Numbered from the stretch's first letter, positions 35,691 to 49,079 are shown. The stretch: 64,000 bases of DNA from Eumeta japonica (GCA_005406025.1 BGZK01000102.1:186001-250000); one strand, 5' to 3'. Translations and numbers: made by a program. Notes: generated from the letters alone by a model not told the origin.

Positions 35691-37711
35691 TCAAAAAAAA
35701 TAGGATTAACACGAGCGTTTATCCCAAATCGATCTTAGCTCGACGCCGGATCGGTATGTTCTTTGATAGAGATCGTTATCTTTCCTTTTAGCGATAAAAA
35801 CAGAAGTATCGATTCAACGTCTACTCGCAATGGGCCAATGAATTGGAGCTTTTTCATGTTCTTAAAGATTGATGTCTACTAGGCGTTGGGTGTGATCTTC
35901 GTATATTTTACCAGCGCGCCCAGCATGAAGGCCAAGAGAGGAGTCTCCATATAGTATTATCCTTTTCGCGCCAACTTAATGAATGAAAGGGATAGGTCTA
36001 TAGAAAGACTCATCACTAGGCCGTCATGCTAGGTCCGCTACCACATTCAGTGAACATTTATTGCAGAAGTCGGAACGATAATGGCATTTATAAAGTCATG
36101 GCGTCCTGTGGCAGTTTTGTATTGATTGCCAATTATTTAGTACGTATTGGTTTCACGAAACCAGTAGGTTCAAATGAAAAAATAGATGCAAAATACTACT
36201 TAAGTGTTATTTAGCATCTCTTAATTTACAATTAACGATCTGTATGTAACTCGACTTACGGTCTCGTATCTCTTCCGAGGAATATCTTTTACCAGTTACA
36301 GACAACTCCTCCATATCCGGTATCGTCTCTCACAGAATCACCTAACGGAATTGATTTTTATTGGTTTCATATATTACGTTTTCGTCTTCTTTACCATAAT
36401 GCTCGATAAATACAATACGTATAGAATCGATTTATTCATACAACAAGAAAAATATTTTGCACGTCGCAACGAATATTTAAATGATATTCCTTAAATTCCC
36501 ATTACGGACCTTATATTTATCTCTTGTTCTCACTCATCAAAGAATATTATTTACAGGATCATCATCGAGTGACGAAAGCATTTGGTACTAGTAGTGATTA
36601 AAAAAGCATAAATGAGCAAAAAAAAATATTTACTGATATATATGTTGTAGTTATAGTTGATTTCAAATAATTCATCGGTATCCGTGACATTCTTAATTTT
36701 TGCATCTAATAACAACAATAATAATAATAGGCATAGATATAAAAGCTTAACGAAAAACACGGACGGTCCATACTCTATCCATAGCCTACAACAGTATCAC
36801 CAACTGGCGTAGTAAATAATGAACAGTTTGGACGAAATACAGTTTACTTTTATTTATGGTATTTAATTTAAGTCTCATGCTTTTTAAACCCATTTTTTAG
36901 ACATATCCATGCAGGTGAATCTACAGGGCGAATAATCTATACAATCAATAATCGTAATAGAAATAACGAGCAAAAGAGAGATGAGAGAGATTGCTCGCTA
37001 TAAAAGATAAAACAATTTATTTTATTTCCAAACGAACGAAACCGTGGCTGAAAACTAGTGCGTATATAAAGTGAAGTCGTCATGTAGTTGTAACGCTTTC
37101 GTTCGATATAAAAATACATAAGTAAGTCAATAAACAACTTTGGGACCTCATTTGTTACCGGGCACAATACAAATATAATAAATATAATACTGTACCTAAC
37201 TTTTTAATTTCACAAGACTGGTCTCGACCGCATTTTAATCAATAAAAGTATTTTTGGAGGAAAAAGATATATTTTACAAAAGAGGCGAAGGTTAGGGGTT
37301 CTATGAAATTTATTACAGTTTTATACAGAGTTCTTTATCTCAAAGGATGCAGGCGGGCAGACACAAATCAAGATTAAGTAGTGGGCGCGAATGTTTCTGT
37401 GATTTTTTTCACTCTTTTAATTCCCCCTAAACAAACAAAATGAAAAGGTGTCTTCTCGGTTATGAATTTTTCCGTTGGCCGCCGGGACAAGTACAGATTT
37501 TTACGGCGAATACCTTTCTATTTAACAGTCGTATTTTTGGGGTTCCTCAATTGAACAGTAAAAGTAAACCTCTTTCGAATCAGACATTTGTCTGTTTATC
37601 TGTGTCTAATTATCTTTTTGTCTATCTATATCTGTGCATATCATCAGTTTGTCCTTTTGTCAAAACATTTTGTTCAGAAATCATTATACCTTTTTTTGTA
37701 TAGCATAGTCA
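35691..37711. other. Unassigned AT-rich DNA
   Basis: No exon supported. Short frames at 36026-36214, 36551-36760, 36937-37167 and 37440-37703 have no recognised motif; the runs of hydrophobic residues reflect T-rich sequence. Confidence 0.4.
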
Positions 37712-38010
37712 AAGGGCAAATGAATAGGCGACCTTCTGGTCGCCGCCGACAATGGACAGTCGCAACTCTACAGGAGTCATCAGTACGTTTTCGACCTCTT
37801 GAGAAAGAGTAGGATATCAAAACGGAGGGAATTCGAGTTGATGAAAGGGGAGAGGGGAAGTTGGCAACAGGCACTCTCAATCACCGGACGAAAAGCTACA
37901 ACGGAGACTTTAAGTTCGTATTCTGAGAGATTTCCGTATTTCATCAATCAAGACGGTCCATTTTTGTTCTGCAACCCAATTGGACACAGTACGAGTATTT
38001 CTCCATCAGA
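37712..38010 (-). repeat. LINE-tail-like repeat, minus orientation
   Basis: 'caaagggcaaatgaataggc', 'tggtcgccgccgacaatgga', 'aggagtcatcagtacgtttt' and 'agagtaggatatcaaaacgg' follow the same order as at 18597 and 58298. The far part ('tcaatcaccggacgaaaa') also matches. Overlapping frames at 37588-37880 are products of it. Confidence 0.6.
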
Positions 38011-39299
38011 AATTGTAAATAAAGTATAGCGATACAGTTCATTCACACAATTATTTCTCATAAATAATTAGGAATTATCATTTTGCGGTGTTTTATTTAG
38101 GCCGGGCTTCATTAAAAAAAAAATTCTTCACCACTCACTCATCAAAATCAACTTTATTGCATTTTGCTAGAGTGCCTCTTTCACATCGGCCCAAAACTTG
38201 TCATGTATCCGAACTAGCATGGACATAGTACCTATTCATGGACACCTAAGACGTAAATCCGTTTTCAATACAGCTTCGACCCTCAGCCAATGATCCTTAC
38301 ATTCACAATCTTTCCAATAAAACTAAGTCAAAACTCCAGCGTTCTCGCTGACAAACAAACGTTAATAAAGCGTTAGACAACCAAGCCATTATGATTTTAC
38401 GCTAAACGGTAGTAACATCACTACATTTTATCGGTCTCATTCACACATACAATACAAAAGCTATTCTTTATGAATCCATAATATTTTTACTTTACTTACA
38501 TTTTAATGTCAGTATTTTCAAAACTTTGTAGTGATACAGACATAATTAAACCTGAGGAAGCCCAGTACGTATGTCGAGGTTGTTATGTGCAGTGTTGGAA
38601 TGAGAAGTAATGAACGGATCGGTACAGCTGTGAAAGAGATTTATTATATCTTGGATAGTCTCTGATACACGTGTATATAGTTGTAAATAATATAGAATAA
38701 ATTTTATACTTTTGGTTTGTATTCTTCTCATACAAACAGTTTAATAAAATTAAAAAAATATGTACTTAATGATTAATAAATTATCTTTGTCAGAAGAACC
38801 TTGATAATATTCGAGCTTAACAATTAAATGAATTACAATCGAATTTCGATCACTAAATAGATTTTAATAGTTTACAAAATTGTCGTTTCGAGTTTCATGC
38901 CCTCGAGCTGAAAGGGCATGAAACTCGAAAGTAGATTTATTCAAATTTAATTATATACAATCTTAATCAAAACTAATATGTTTGCATGAAAATGATCTTA
39001 AAGTCATACATTATAAAGGGCAATTGGTGATTTTATACATTCTGTTCACTTCTCTGTAAAAATAATCGCGTCAATTATTCGCAGTGTACAATTGCACGAT
39101 TTCGAAGATAAATATATCTACATCGGCACAGGCGATTTGTTGTCATTTTTATCTTGTACGAAAATGTGGCGTCACCTGTAAAAGTACAATCTCATGAACT
39201 AAGACCACACGAGTCGTTTAAACGTATCTATATAAGTCGTGTAAATTAACTGAAAAAAAACTCTTAGCAGGTGATGAGTTATAAAAGTAAATAGCGTCG
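38011..39299. other. Unassigned AT-rich DNA
   Basis: No exon is seen; contains the hairpin at 38886-38930. Confidence 0.4.
38886..38930. repeat. Perfect 18-bp hairpin, 9-nt loop
   Basis: Arms 38886-38903 and 38913-38930 are exact reverse complements around loop CGAGCTGAA. It is a mixed-composition stem in AT-rich DNA, so it is not a low-complexity artefact. Confidence 0.85.
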
Positions 39300-39812
39300 A
39301 ACAAGTAAAAATGGGACTCGCACCCTGAGGTCGCCGTACAAACTCAATTAAGCATGCAGATACTTCATCTATCGAGAGTCTGGATGATATTTGTCTGTTT
39401 TCGATATCGACACTGGCGATATATTGGTACCAGGAATTCAGTTTTCACTTAAAAAAAGAAATCTAATTTTCTTTCTGATGATTTTTAAAAATCTTAATTT
39501 TTGTATAGTGCAAAGTTTAAGAATGTTCTCTCATATGTTGGTTTATATCACGGTTCATATTTCTTTAATTGTAAGTGTACTTGTAAGTTTGTATTCATAT
39601 TTCTTTTATTTTGTATAATGCAACTACAAATTATCGGTGTTCAGGTTTTTTTTCTTTACTGCTGCTATGTGACCTTTCTTATTGCTTTTTTTTATTGCTT
39701 CAATAAGTACTTGATGTTAGTTTCTACTTTGACAAACAAACGAACAGACGGACAAGGAAGTGATCCTATAAGTGTTCTTTTTTCCTTCAGAAACACGAAA
39801 CCGTAAAAATGG
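39300..39812 (-). repeat. Lepidopteran repeat with 'cctgagg...ccgta' end
   Basis: Begins 'gggactcgcaccctgaggtc' and ends with 'gacaaacaaacgaacagacg', 'gatcctataagtgttctttt' and 'acacgaaaccgtaaaaat'. The block order equals that of 34673-35690. The long hydrophobic frames inside (39391-39806) come from T-rich repeat DNA. Confidence 0.55.
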
Positions 39813-40449
39813 TTGGGAAATGCATAAAATTCAAATACCTATAAACATACCAAAACCATACACAAATAACTGCGATCAAAGTCATCGACCTATATGTTTA
39901 ATAGTATAGCATATAAATGCATACACTACTTGTGCTCGCGGCTCTGTTCGTGTCGAATACAGAATAATCCAATGACAATAATTATTATTGTCTATGTTTT
40001 TTATAAACAAATAGCGAGAAAATCGTGCTGTCCCCCTGCCCCGACGGTCGCCCGCCGTCGATCACTGAGTATTATTTTAAAGACTAAATACTTATTGTGA
40101 GTCATCTTCAGAAGATAGCCATTTGCTATTTAGCCTTTTGTACTTCTTTTAAGATCTACAAGATGTAGAGTACACTAATTTTAAACTTTTAAGCACTGTC
40201 TTTACTCCGACTTGATTCACCATTATCGTCACTACTTATTTCGTACGTAACTTAACAAAATATATCCCACAACTTGACCAGGTAACAAAGCTGCGAATAA
40301 AAAAAAATCACATGTAATTTGAATAACTACGGCATGCGCGAAAAGGCTTAAACGGATTGACAGTTTGAGTTTTATAATATATTCTTAAGCAAAAGTATAA
40401 ACATGAATTTGTCTCCGTACAAATGCCTGAATAATAACGTTTCATGTTT
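39813..40449. other. Unassigned AT-rich DNA
   Basis: A small CpG patch lies near 40028-40065; no exon is seen. Confidence 0.4.
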
Positions 40450-40806
40450 TAACGCCTGACTAATAAATGTATTTAATTTAAATCCCACATAAATTTTCAT
40501 CCCCCATTTTACACCTTTAAGGGTGGAATTTTCAAAACAATGAACCATTTATTTATCATTCTCTATTTCGAAGCCTAAATAATGGAGTTTTATGTTTTTA
40601 ACTTAAAAAATGACCGAAGTCCCATATAAAACTTCATCCACTATTCCCTCCTTTCAGATTTTATTTTTACGACAAAATGTATGCTATATCCTTGTCTAAG
40701 GTTTCGTCTATCTCTGCACTAAAATTCATTAAAATTTCTTTAGCTGTTTAGCCGTGAAAACGTAACAGACAGACAGATAGTTTACCGTTTATAATATTAG
40801 TAGGGA
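40450..40806 (+). repeat. Interspersed repeat ending 'aatattagtagggat'
   Basis: Contains 'catcccccattttacacctt' and 'ccgtgaaaacgtaacagaca', and ends 'tataatattagtagggat', which I recognise as the tail of a very common lepidopteran repeat. Non-coding. Confidence 0.6.
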
Positions 40807-43800
40807 TATGTGTCGATAAACATAAAGAAACCAGAAAGGGACTATTAGTTGATCTTCATGATACCTATAGCTGTGTGGGCCAGAGATCCGAGCGATCTCG
40901 TGCCATTGACATCAACCCTCTGAACTTTACTCAAATACGATTTTCCGAGTGCCCGGCCCCAAAACCCTACAAAGACGTAGTTTCCTGATCAGAGTTTCGT
41001 GATTTAACGTATATTACGCAACGATGTTTACAGACCTATAATCCATATATATATAAATGCAATCGTTTTTCTTTAGGCCATTGGTGTCGCCATCTAAAGA
41101 CAGAGAATAGTGTATATGGATGCAGTGGTTTCCGAACGCAGGATATAGAAGACAGGATGTTAAAAAAAACAGAATTATGTTTTTTTTTTCATTAATGCTG
41201 TACTAATAAATTATTTTTGGAATCTGATGCAGTCATGTTTTATGTGTCTTTTAGACCAATTTTTAGCAATTTTGCAACTGATACGGCAATTTTCAATATA
41301 ACAAAGTGGTCTACATTTGACGGCCAGTCGCTGGCCTACGACCTTCTGATAAGGTTCTAAGATGTTTTGCACAATATTTTTGCCAATTTAGAAACGGCAT
41401 TGTTGTCGCTTGGATGAGCACATACGGTATTATTGGGTGCATTCCCAACAACGACGGAGAAAAAGATTAGATTAATTTATAACTTTCCTTGAAATATCTG
41501 ACAAGAGCTACGCAGTACCGATCATAAACGTAAACAAGAAGCAGTTAAACTGCACTAATGAAGGCCACGTCCGGGTCATTACTTAACTCCGTCTGACAAA
41601 TCACTCCCCACAAATCAGCTACACTAACAAAAACTCGACGTAGCCGGACGCTAAAAGGGTTAAAAGGGTTCACGGACCCGCGTGAAGATATGGAAATAGT
41701 TAATACTCATTATATTACCTTGCGCAAAATACTGTTCTAATTTTATCGCGTCCTTCAGAAATGTACATTTATAACGCCATAAGGAGATATTTGGTAGTTT
41801 GTTTTTTTTTTTTGCAAACAGGGAATAATATCAGAAACTATGAAACCGATTCTGATAATTGTTTGACAAATAGATAGCTATCCTATCCTTGACTAATATG
41901 GGATATATTTAATTTTATTCTGATTTTCTCTGTTTCTATAATATTCTTTTAAGTTCTATTACAATCCCTTCCATAGCTACAAGGTTCAGTATTAATAAAC
42001 ATACAACTTCACATCCATACCCTCACCTTAATAATATTTATATGATTCGGTAGATAGCTTTAAGTTTCAGGGTTACGAGAATGCAGAAAATGATGCATAT
42101 ATACACGACTAATCTAAACATTTACAGTAATTATGCCGCCTTGCAAATGACAACGCAACGTCGATCGCGACGTGAAAAATAATAGCAGCCTTTGTAAATG
42201 AAACTGTGAAGTGCATGATAGATAAAAGATATTATCAGGTATTTAAACGGGGCCAAAACAAGACCTAGTGCGGCATTGAGACTGGAATTGAAATCGTGAG
42301 CAGGACAGTGATGAGGATAGTGACTGAATTCGTTCCGTGTTCACGCGAACGTAGCCGGGGGCGGTAGGATTCATTCATTTCGGTAGAGACTAGAGTCAAA
42401 CCGATGAAGTAAGAGGTTAAAAGAGTTATAAATCGCATCGAGTGACATTAGTATCATCATTCTATGGTACCTACTTAATTGAAATTGAAAAAAATGGAAG
42501 AACATTTCTTGTGTGGTAAACGATTTATCGTGTCACTGAATGAAAATTCTTTTGTGGAGTAAAAACGTATTAAGAAAAGAAACCGCGCGTATCTTTGCAA
42601 AATAAACTTTACAAAGATGAAATTAACGTTCTAATAATTGTATTACATCGTTAGTTTCGACGTGCCGATATGTACTGACATATGGACATACAATACATAT
42701 TTAATAAGAAATGGGAATATTTTTGTCATAAATATTTTTATCCAATTTCGGCGAAGAGAAAATGAGAACTATGATTTTAATATGTATGTAGGTCTAAATT
42801 ACTGAACTAAAACAAACATGCTAAGTATTATTGAATGTTTTCGATGTAATATAACAATAAGTTTATAATAAAAATATGACAACCATGACGACTTTATAGA
42901 GTCAATGACAAACTGCTACTTATTTCCTTCTTTGTGTATATTGTAATTCGCTTTTTTTGACTTTATCTTCAATCGATATTCAGACTCAATCTCTTATTAT
43001 TCGTGTATCTGAGAGCACGGCTGTGCCTGTACCGAGTCGAGTCCTGGGCGTACCACCGTTTTCTAGAAGCTATTTGTAGTGTTTTCGACCACGCTTTAAT
43101 TTTGTAGCGAATAAAGTAAAAGCCTGAATTTTCAGTGGCCATGAGAACATGTTACAGCTAGCTGTATCCATATCCAAATTACCTACTCTTTATACCTATA
43201 ATCTGTTAAACATTGCCAGTCCAAATTCTTTAATTTTGTCATTGACACATATTGACAAGTCACTACAATTATTATAGAAATAAAGATATCTAATATTGAT
43301 ACAAATGTCGATATTTATATATCGTAGGTAATTAGTTAGAAAACAATTTACGACAAAGTTGTCGAATAGCTGCTTCCATAGATACTTACTAAAATAACTG
43401 TCTTGGTTTTACGTAAGATTCCACAATTTTTTATTATGGTAGAACTGTTCTCCGAGACTTGCATATTTGTATATTTTATGCTTTAATGAGATACTCATTC
43501 TGTATTGATACAAATGTTTTTACCCAATTACGGTAGAGTTAAACGGAAGGTCATAATTTTAATTCTAACATTATCCTGCGTTCACGACTCTCCGCGTGCG
43601 CCTTGAAACGTGTTTTTTCGACATTGGTTCCAATTCTACTCAGAATTCCAATCCTAAGCCATGTCATTCTTCATCCTCTCTTGGAATTTGCTGTTACAAA
43701 ATAACCATTTAGTACAAAAGAGTAAAAAAATCTATTTACCCTCACGCAAGGTAAGCTGTGAGCAAAAGGTAATGTATACTAAAATCTTACTAGATAAAGT

Positions 43801-45085
43801 GTTTAAGCACTAAAAAATCAATGATGTAAGACAAAGCAGTCGTTCTGGACTTAAAAGCGAACTAACAAATGGACAGACGGAGAGGCGTTGCGTTTTATGA
43901 TATATTGATGTTAGTCTGGTTCATGACCGGATTTTAATTTATAATATTAATCAAATAATTCAAGAAAACAAGAATTATGCTAAATTATCGAATAAAATAT
44001 ATTTCGTTGAGCAATCGCTCATGCTTAGGTACTCTTTTAGATCGTCTGTAGATAGTCTTACCGTCGCGTTAGCTTCAACTCAAAATCATTTTTCGTGCGA
44101 AGTTTAGAGATAACTGCCTATTGTACTGAATTAATCCTCGATGTTCCGACAATGGATGAAGTGACCCATGCAAGACTAACTAAACGGTTGGCGATAGTAA
44201 CGAAATGTCTAGAAATTCCAGGAATCGTTTTGATAATTCTTAAAAGCAAAGACTTCAGTCGCCGTGACCTAGATAGTCGATACCCGACGTATTTCCTTCG
44301 GAACCTAACTCTATTCCAGCTTCGTTCTCGGTTCTAAATATCTCTAGTACGCTTATATATATAATAGTTAGTCGTGATATATACAACACAGGAGACGGAT
44401 TTTCAAACACACAACATATTATTTTCTGCTGTGACAATGTATAAAACGAAAGAAAACTGCTTGTCACTGAAATAAGTTCATCTCGATGTGTACACGTGCG
44501 AAGTTCTGAACAAGTGCTAGGGGTGGGAGTATTATATGGCGTAATACACTGTTCTTATATAAAACGTTTACCTACCAGTGGGACATTGTACGGATTGTCT
44601 ACAAGCATATTACACAACTGTTTACTGAGGTTGGAACGGCCATAGGTGACGGCGGCTCGCTTGTATGGCTATATTACTATTAGAAAAATGTTTAATGTTA
44701 CGACTTTTATATGATCTTCAAATGTTCAAACTTAATTATAATCTAAATGTTTTAAACGTTGCTTGAAGCGAATACACATTTTCTTGAAAAACGAAGCATT
44801 TAGTTGTTAAAATTAACTTTATAACGATAATTATAACTTTTATCTTTCAAATAAATTTCAATATTAATGTTATAGTCGTGTTTTCCCAAAACTGTTGAAC
44901 CGAAACATCTACACTGATATTTAAAATATTTTTAGGACTTGTTTTATATAATTTCGAAATATTTACGTAATATATTGTGATGATATATATTACTTCAAAA
45001 TATTTATGTAAATAAAAAAAGAAGACCACAATAAGGTTTATATAGAAGTAATATACACGATCCATGGTCTCAGTACAATATCGAT
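40807..45085. other. Long unassigned AT-rich stretch
   Basis: No exon, strong hairpin or clear element over about 4.3 kb. Slightly purine-rich, 'attgaaatcgtgag'-type sequence at 42270-42320 recalls the hexamer tract at 4080. The 80-codon frame at 44095-44337 has no recognised motif and starts at a non-ATG codon. Confidence 0.35.
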
Positions 45086-45256
45086 CGCCGTCTTGATTTC
45101 GATTTAGACCTCGAATTCGATCTCAACGGTGATTGCGACCGCGACCTCGACGCGACCATGACCGCGACCTCGACGCGACCGTGACCGCGACCTTGACGCG
45201 ACCGTGACCGCGATCTCAACTGTACGCGTGACCGTAGCAGCGATCCCGGCTCAGAC
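45086..45256. repeat. 23-bp minisatellite with hexamer sub-period
   Basis: Units 'gaccgcgacctcgacgcg' plus five bases start at 45137, 45160, 45183 and 45206 (23-bp period), with a 6-bp sub-period. The flanks on both sides (45086-45136 and 45229-45256) carry degenerate 'gatctcgatc'-like hexamers. In one minus-strand frame it would read as alternating S/R residues, but stops close it on both sides, so it is not called as an SR-protein exon. Confidence 0.75.
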
Positions 45257-45538
45257 CTGTTTAATTACACTTCATTAACCAGTATTTCGAATCGCACATT
45301 CGAATGAAACTTCGTTGAGCTAGGTATTATTCATGATATTAACAATTGAATTTTAAAATTAATGCTGATATAGTATTATGAAATAACGAAATATACTTTA
45401 GTATTTCAAAATTTTCACTATATTTATTAAGTACACAAAGTATTTCAAGTGAGCCCTTGCTTGACTAAGTCATTTAAATCCCTTTTTCGAGCCAGAATTT
45501 ATACTGTCTTATGATTTCTTTTTAGTAAAGATGCTATA
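45257..45538. other. Unassigned AT-rich DNA
   Basis: Nothing recognised. Confidence 0.4.
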
Positions 45539-46774
45539 ACGAGGGCTGCCATTTATGTATCCGGAACTTGCCACATACAGAGCGATATTTAAAAAATAAT
45601 TAGAACATTTAAAAACTGAACTTCTTTGCTGCACAATACAACTGTTCTACGTAACTGCCAACTATTTTACGATTATGGCGTCATTTTGAAAATTACGTGT
45701 CTTTATCACCATGGATTCAAATCGTGAAAATTTTCGTACGATGATTTATTACAATTGACGGTGTGGGCTAACTCAAAAACAGTGTTTCGACTTTTCAGGA
45801 TAAAATACCATCGAAAAACACTGTGTATCACTGATTTAGTGAGCTTAATCGTGGGCGGTCTATACTCACGGCCGAATTTAAAGGAGGTTCCTCTAAATTG
45901 GTTGTTGTACCACAAAATATCAATGATATGCGGGAACTGATAATATAAGATCGTTATGTTACATATCGCAAGATAAAGGCGTCTCTGGGCATAAGTATGC
46001 ACGAGCATACATAACATATTACACGAAAATTTGCCTGTAAATTTGTTGGCGTTGGATTCTGCACAACTTGAACGTTGATAAAAAAACAGGCATGTGTCGA
46101 TTGGTGCAAAAAAATTATAAAAAATACAATAATGTTACATTAATAGCTGTTTATATATACACAGATGATGAATCTTGAATCTATGCGTATGACCCCGAAA
46201 CTAAACAACAGTCAACGGTGTGGGTGTTTCAAGATTAGCCGAACCCAACAAAAGTGATTCGTGCCAAAAGCACTTTGAAATAAATGGTAGCCTGTTTTTT
46301 GGTATAAATGGTCATAGATATTCTACCAGAGAATCTTAAAACGGGTAATTCGGAGTGGTACACGACCCTTTGTTTGCCAGAAGTCTTTGAAAAAAATAAC
46401 AAAACAACCGACAATGCAGAATCGTTCTTCATCATGACAATGCAAGCTGTCACACGTCGGCCGAAACGACTCGGTTTTAGGAAGGTCAATAGATCGAATT
46501 GACGGGTCATCCGCCACACAGCCCCGATTTAGAAACCAACGATTTCTATTCATTCCCAAGAGTAAAGGATAAAGCCACGAAGAGGCCGTGGATGCGTTCA
46601 AAATGCATTCTGGTTTGTATCTACCTAAACCAGAATGGGAAAAATGCTACAAAAATTGGTTTTAGCTTATGCAAAAGTGCATTGATTATCATGGCAAATA
46701 TTTTGAAAAGCAATAAAACCATGTTAAATGTTTTTCTCTTTTTGATATTACGGACACATTAACAGCAGTCCCGT
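45539..46774 (+). pseudogene. Near-full-length dead mariner transposon
   Basis: Left end 'acgagggctgccatttatgt' and the reverse complement of the right end ('acgggactgctgttaatgtg') are matching terminal repeats, and the left end abuts a TA. Transposase pieces appear in order: MDSNRENFRTMIYYN (45712), GLTQKQCFD, ILHENLPV, VDWCKK, YDPETKQQSTVWVF (46168-46230), NSEWYTTLCLPEVFE (46340-46390), GHPPHSPDLETNDFYSFP (46503-46557; the conserved 'HPPYSPDLAP.D' block carrying the third catalytic D), HEEAVDAFKMH and QKCIDYHGKYFEKQ. Several frameshifts and in-frame stops make it inactive. The several ORFs on both strands over this block are fragments or shadows of it. Confidence 0.9.
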
Positions 46775-47207
46775 AAAAATATACTACTATTAAAAAACAT
46801 TTTATTGGATAAGTAATATTTTTTTTAAACCTACTTACTTTTCACATGTGTATTATATGTAAAAATTTGTATGTGAAAATGATACGGAAACCTCTGCAGC
46901 TCATAGCGAGAACTAATTTCATTATTAAAAATGATATTTTACCAAATTTGAAATCCATGTGTTTTTTCGTCCGAAGTTAACACTTTTGAAATATACTAGA
47001 CGGGGTTGATTTCCTAGGTGAACGCGGCGTATAAGAAATATCAGAGCATGTATACAGCTATCGGAAAACTCAACGTTTGGGCAAGTAAAAATGACACTTG
47101 AGCTGCGCGTCCATTTTTCCCCACATAGAACTATTTCATAGTTAGAATTTTCCTCAAGGTCCGTACAATATTTCAGATCTGAACGAGTATAATCCGAGAC
47201 GTTACAA
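46775..47207. other. Unassigned DNA
   Basis: A minus-strand frame of 126 codons (46925-47305) starts at GTG, begins inside the neighbouring repeat, and has no recognised domain. Confidence 0.35.
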
Positions 47208-47795
47208 AAAAAGAACCGGCCAAGTGCGAGCGTAGCTGAAGAGGGTTCCGCAATGCGAATCGTCATATCAATCTTGAATGAAATTAAGCTACGCATTTTG
47301 TACACTTTTTCTCTTCATAATTATTTTACGATTTCCGTGACAGTTTAGAGACTAAGGAGTTCCGTTCAGGCTTTCTACTAAATTATCAATAATACTCTAT
47401 ATTCCATGTTATTTTAAAAGTTTCAAGCTTAATAGCTTCGGAAATAACAGAGGGAATCTGCCGTTTATTTAAATCATATTTTATAAGGCATGCATTACAA
47501 AATTACGAAAATTAAGATGGTGTTTCTTATGACAAACCGTTCATTTAATATGTCACGTGATGCGTTAGACCAAACACTGTTTTCAAATTTTGTAAATAGG
47601 CGCCCAAAAATAACTTGTAAAATGAAAATAAATCAAGAAGTCTTATATTTAACCCTATACATGTGTATTAAATATTAACTTTTTCAGCGTAGTAGGTTCG
47701 GACAAAAGAGAAGATTGGACAAATGGACAAACAAATACCAGAACGATCCTATAAGGGTTCCATTCTGTCATCAGGTGTACGGGACCTTAAAAAGA
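47208..47795 (-). repeat. Abundant lepidopteran repeat, minus orientation
   Basis: Starts 'aaccggccaagtgcgagcgt' then 'gaagagggttccgcaa', and ends 'cagaacgatcctataagggt' and 'gtacgggaccttaaaaa'. The order is the reverse complement of the family's usual layout. Non-coding. Confidence 0.65.
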
Positions 47796-48214
47796 TCGCT
47801 ATTTTATTCCAAACAAAATGGCTACAAATATATTTTTGTGCGGCAGGTATCGCAGATGCAGATAAGGCACGCTCCGTTGCGGCGCTTTTACGCGATGCGT
47901 TTAATGAAGTGGATGTTAATCGTTGATTAAAACGCAGCCTTATGACTTTTGGGTTAATTAAGTGAAAGTTAATACTGAACGAGCGCAGATAAGATTTTCA
48001 AGAGAGAATCATTGATTATCGAATATTAGGTTGCATGATATAACTCGGCGATTTGACTCGATGAACATGATTTGTACATTGTAATATAAAGTTATTTGAC
48101 CAAAATTTTTACTGTAGATGTTATATAGTCGTGTTACGATTTAGGAACATGATTATGAATTCATGATCACGGTTTAGGGTTACGATGGCCTGCGATGTAA
48201 ATTGCAGGCTATCC
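47796..48214. other. Unassigned DNA
   Basis: Two overlapping frames near 47715-47930 share repeat sequence at their start. No exon called. Confidence 0.4.
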
Positions 48215-49079
48215 CTAAAACTTCCCCCTATGATCGATGTGTTTTTGAGCTCATCGAGTTGAAAAATATAGCTGTCTTAAAGTTTTAAGACTTATCTTTA
48301 AGCTTTTCGAGCTGAAAATTTCAAAAACGATCGATTTTATAGTCATTCCTAGAACTATTTGCTACTTTCGAGCTCAGTCTTCAAAAATATACATAGCAGT
48401 AAATTATTAAGTTTGTACTTAGAGGTTATTCCAAGAGAGGCTTAAAACCTTTTTCAAGCTCTCCGAGTTTAAAATCATAATTTAAATACGTTTTCAGTTC
48501 TTTACATGCAAATATCTAGACTTATTTAAATAAAAAATATATATCACATGAACAAATATACCGATTTTGATGCATTTAACAGCAATCAACTTTGTTTCTT
48601 AAGAAGAATAACTGGATAGATTTTTAAATTAATTGGTTAAGCTATACACAAAATAGTGCAAAAAAAAACACTATAAAAAAATTTTCTCCGATGATATCTA
48701 TTCAACAAATCATCTGATTTTTATGCGGTTTGCAGCAGTCAATGCTCCTGTTTGCAAAAAAGAGTTGGTTAGATTTTGATATTGATTAGAAGAACAGTCT
48801 AAAATTTATTTAAAAACTTTATTTTTCAGACTCCACAAAATTTCACAGACAGAATTAATTCAACGTTTCAGGAGTTGAGTCTAAGTTGAGTGGAGTAACT
48901 TTGAATATCGTAAACTTAGAGAGAGAGAGAGAGATACAGACATCACTTGGAGAATAGTCGAAATAGATTCGTAAGACCCTCAAACGTCAAGATCTGGTGA
49001 AAACTCTATTTTCGAAGATCGGACTGAAAATAGTAACTTTCCAGTTTTATAATTTTTTTTAATGTTCATAGCGGGAAAT
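48215..49079. mobile_element. TIR element with GA microsatellite (relative of 5135-5737)
   Basis: Left end 'aaaacttccccctatg' and right end 'catagcgggaaataaa' are decayed versions of the TIRs of the element at 5135. 'gtaagaccctcaaacgtcaa' at 48971 parallels 'cttagaccctcagaacgtcg' at 5627. A GA run (48921-48934) occupies the place of the CA run. The interior has repeated 'gagctc'/'gagttgaaaa' words. Non-coding. Confidence 0.6.
48919..48934. repeat. (AG)n microsatellite
   Basis: Short uninterrupted AG run inside the TIR element at 48215-49079. Confidence 0.9.

Noticed and set aside
45100..45240. SR-protein (RS-domain) exon on the minus strand
   Set aside because: The alternating S/R reading is produced by the 23-bp minisatellite and is closed by stops on both sides.
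46596..46640. 11-bp inverted repeat CATTCTGGTTT/AAACCAGAATG
   Set aside because: It falls in continuous in-frame mariner coding sequence (FKMH through PEWEKC), so it is likely coincidental or local decay and not a separate feature.
46925..47305. 126-codon minus-strand frame
   Set aside because: Starts at GTG inside the adjacent interspersed repeat; no domain.
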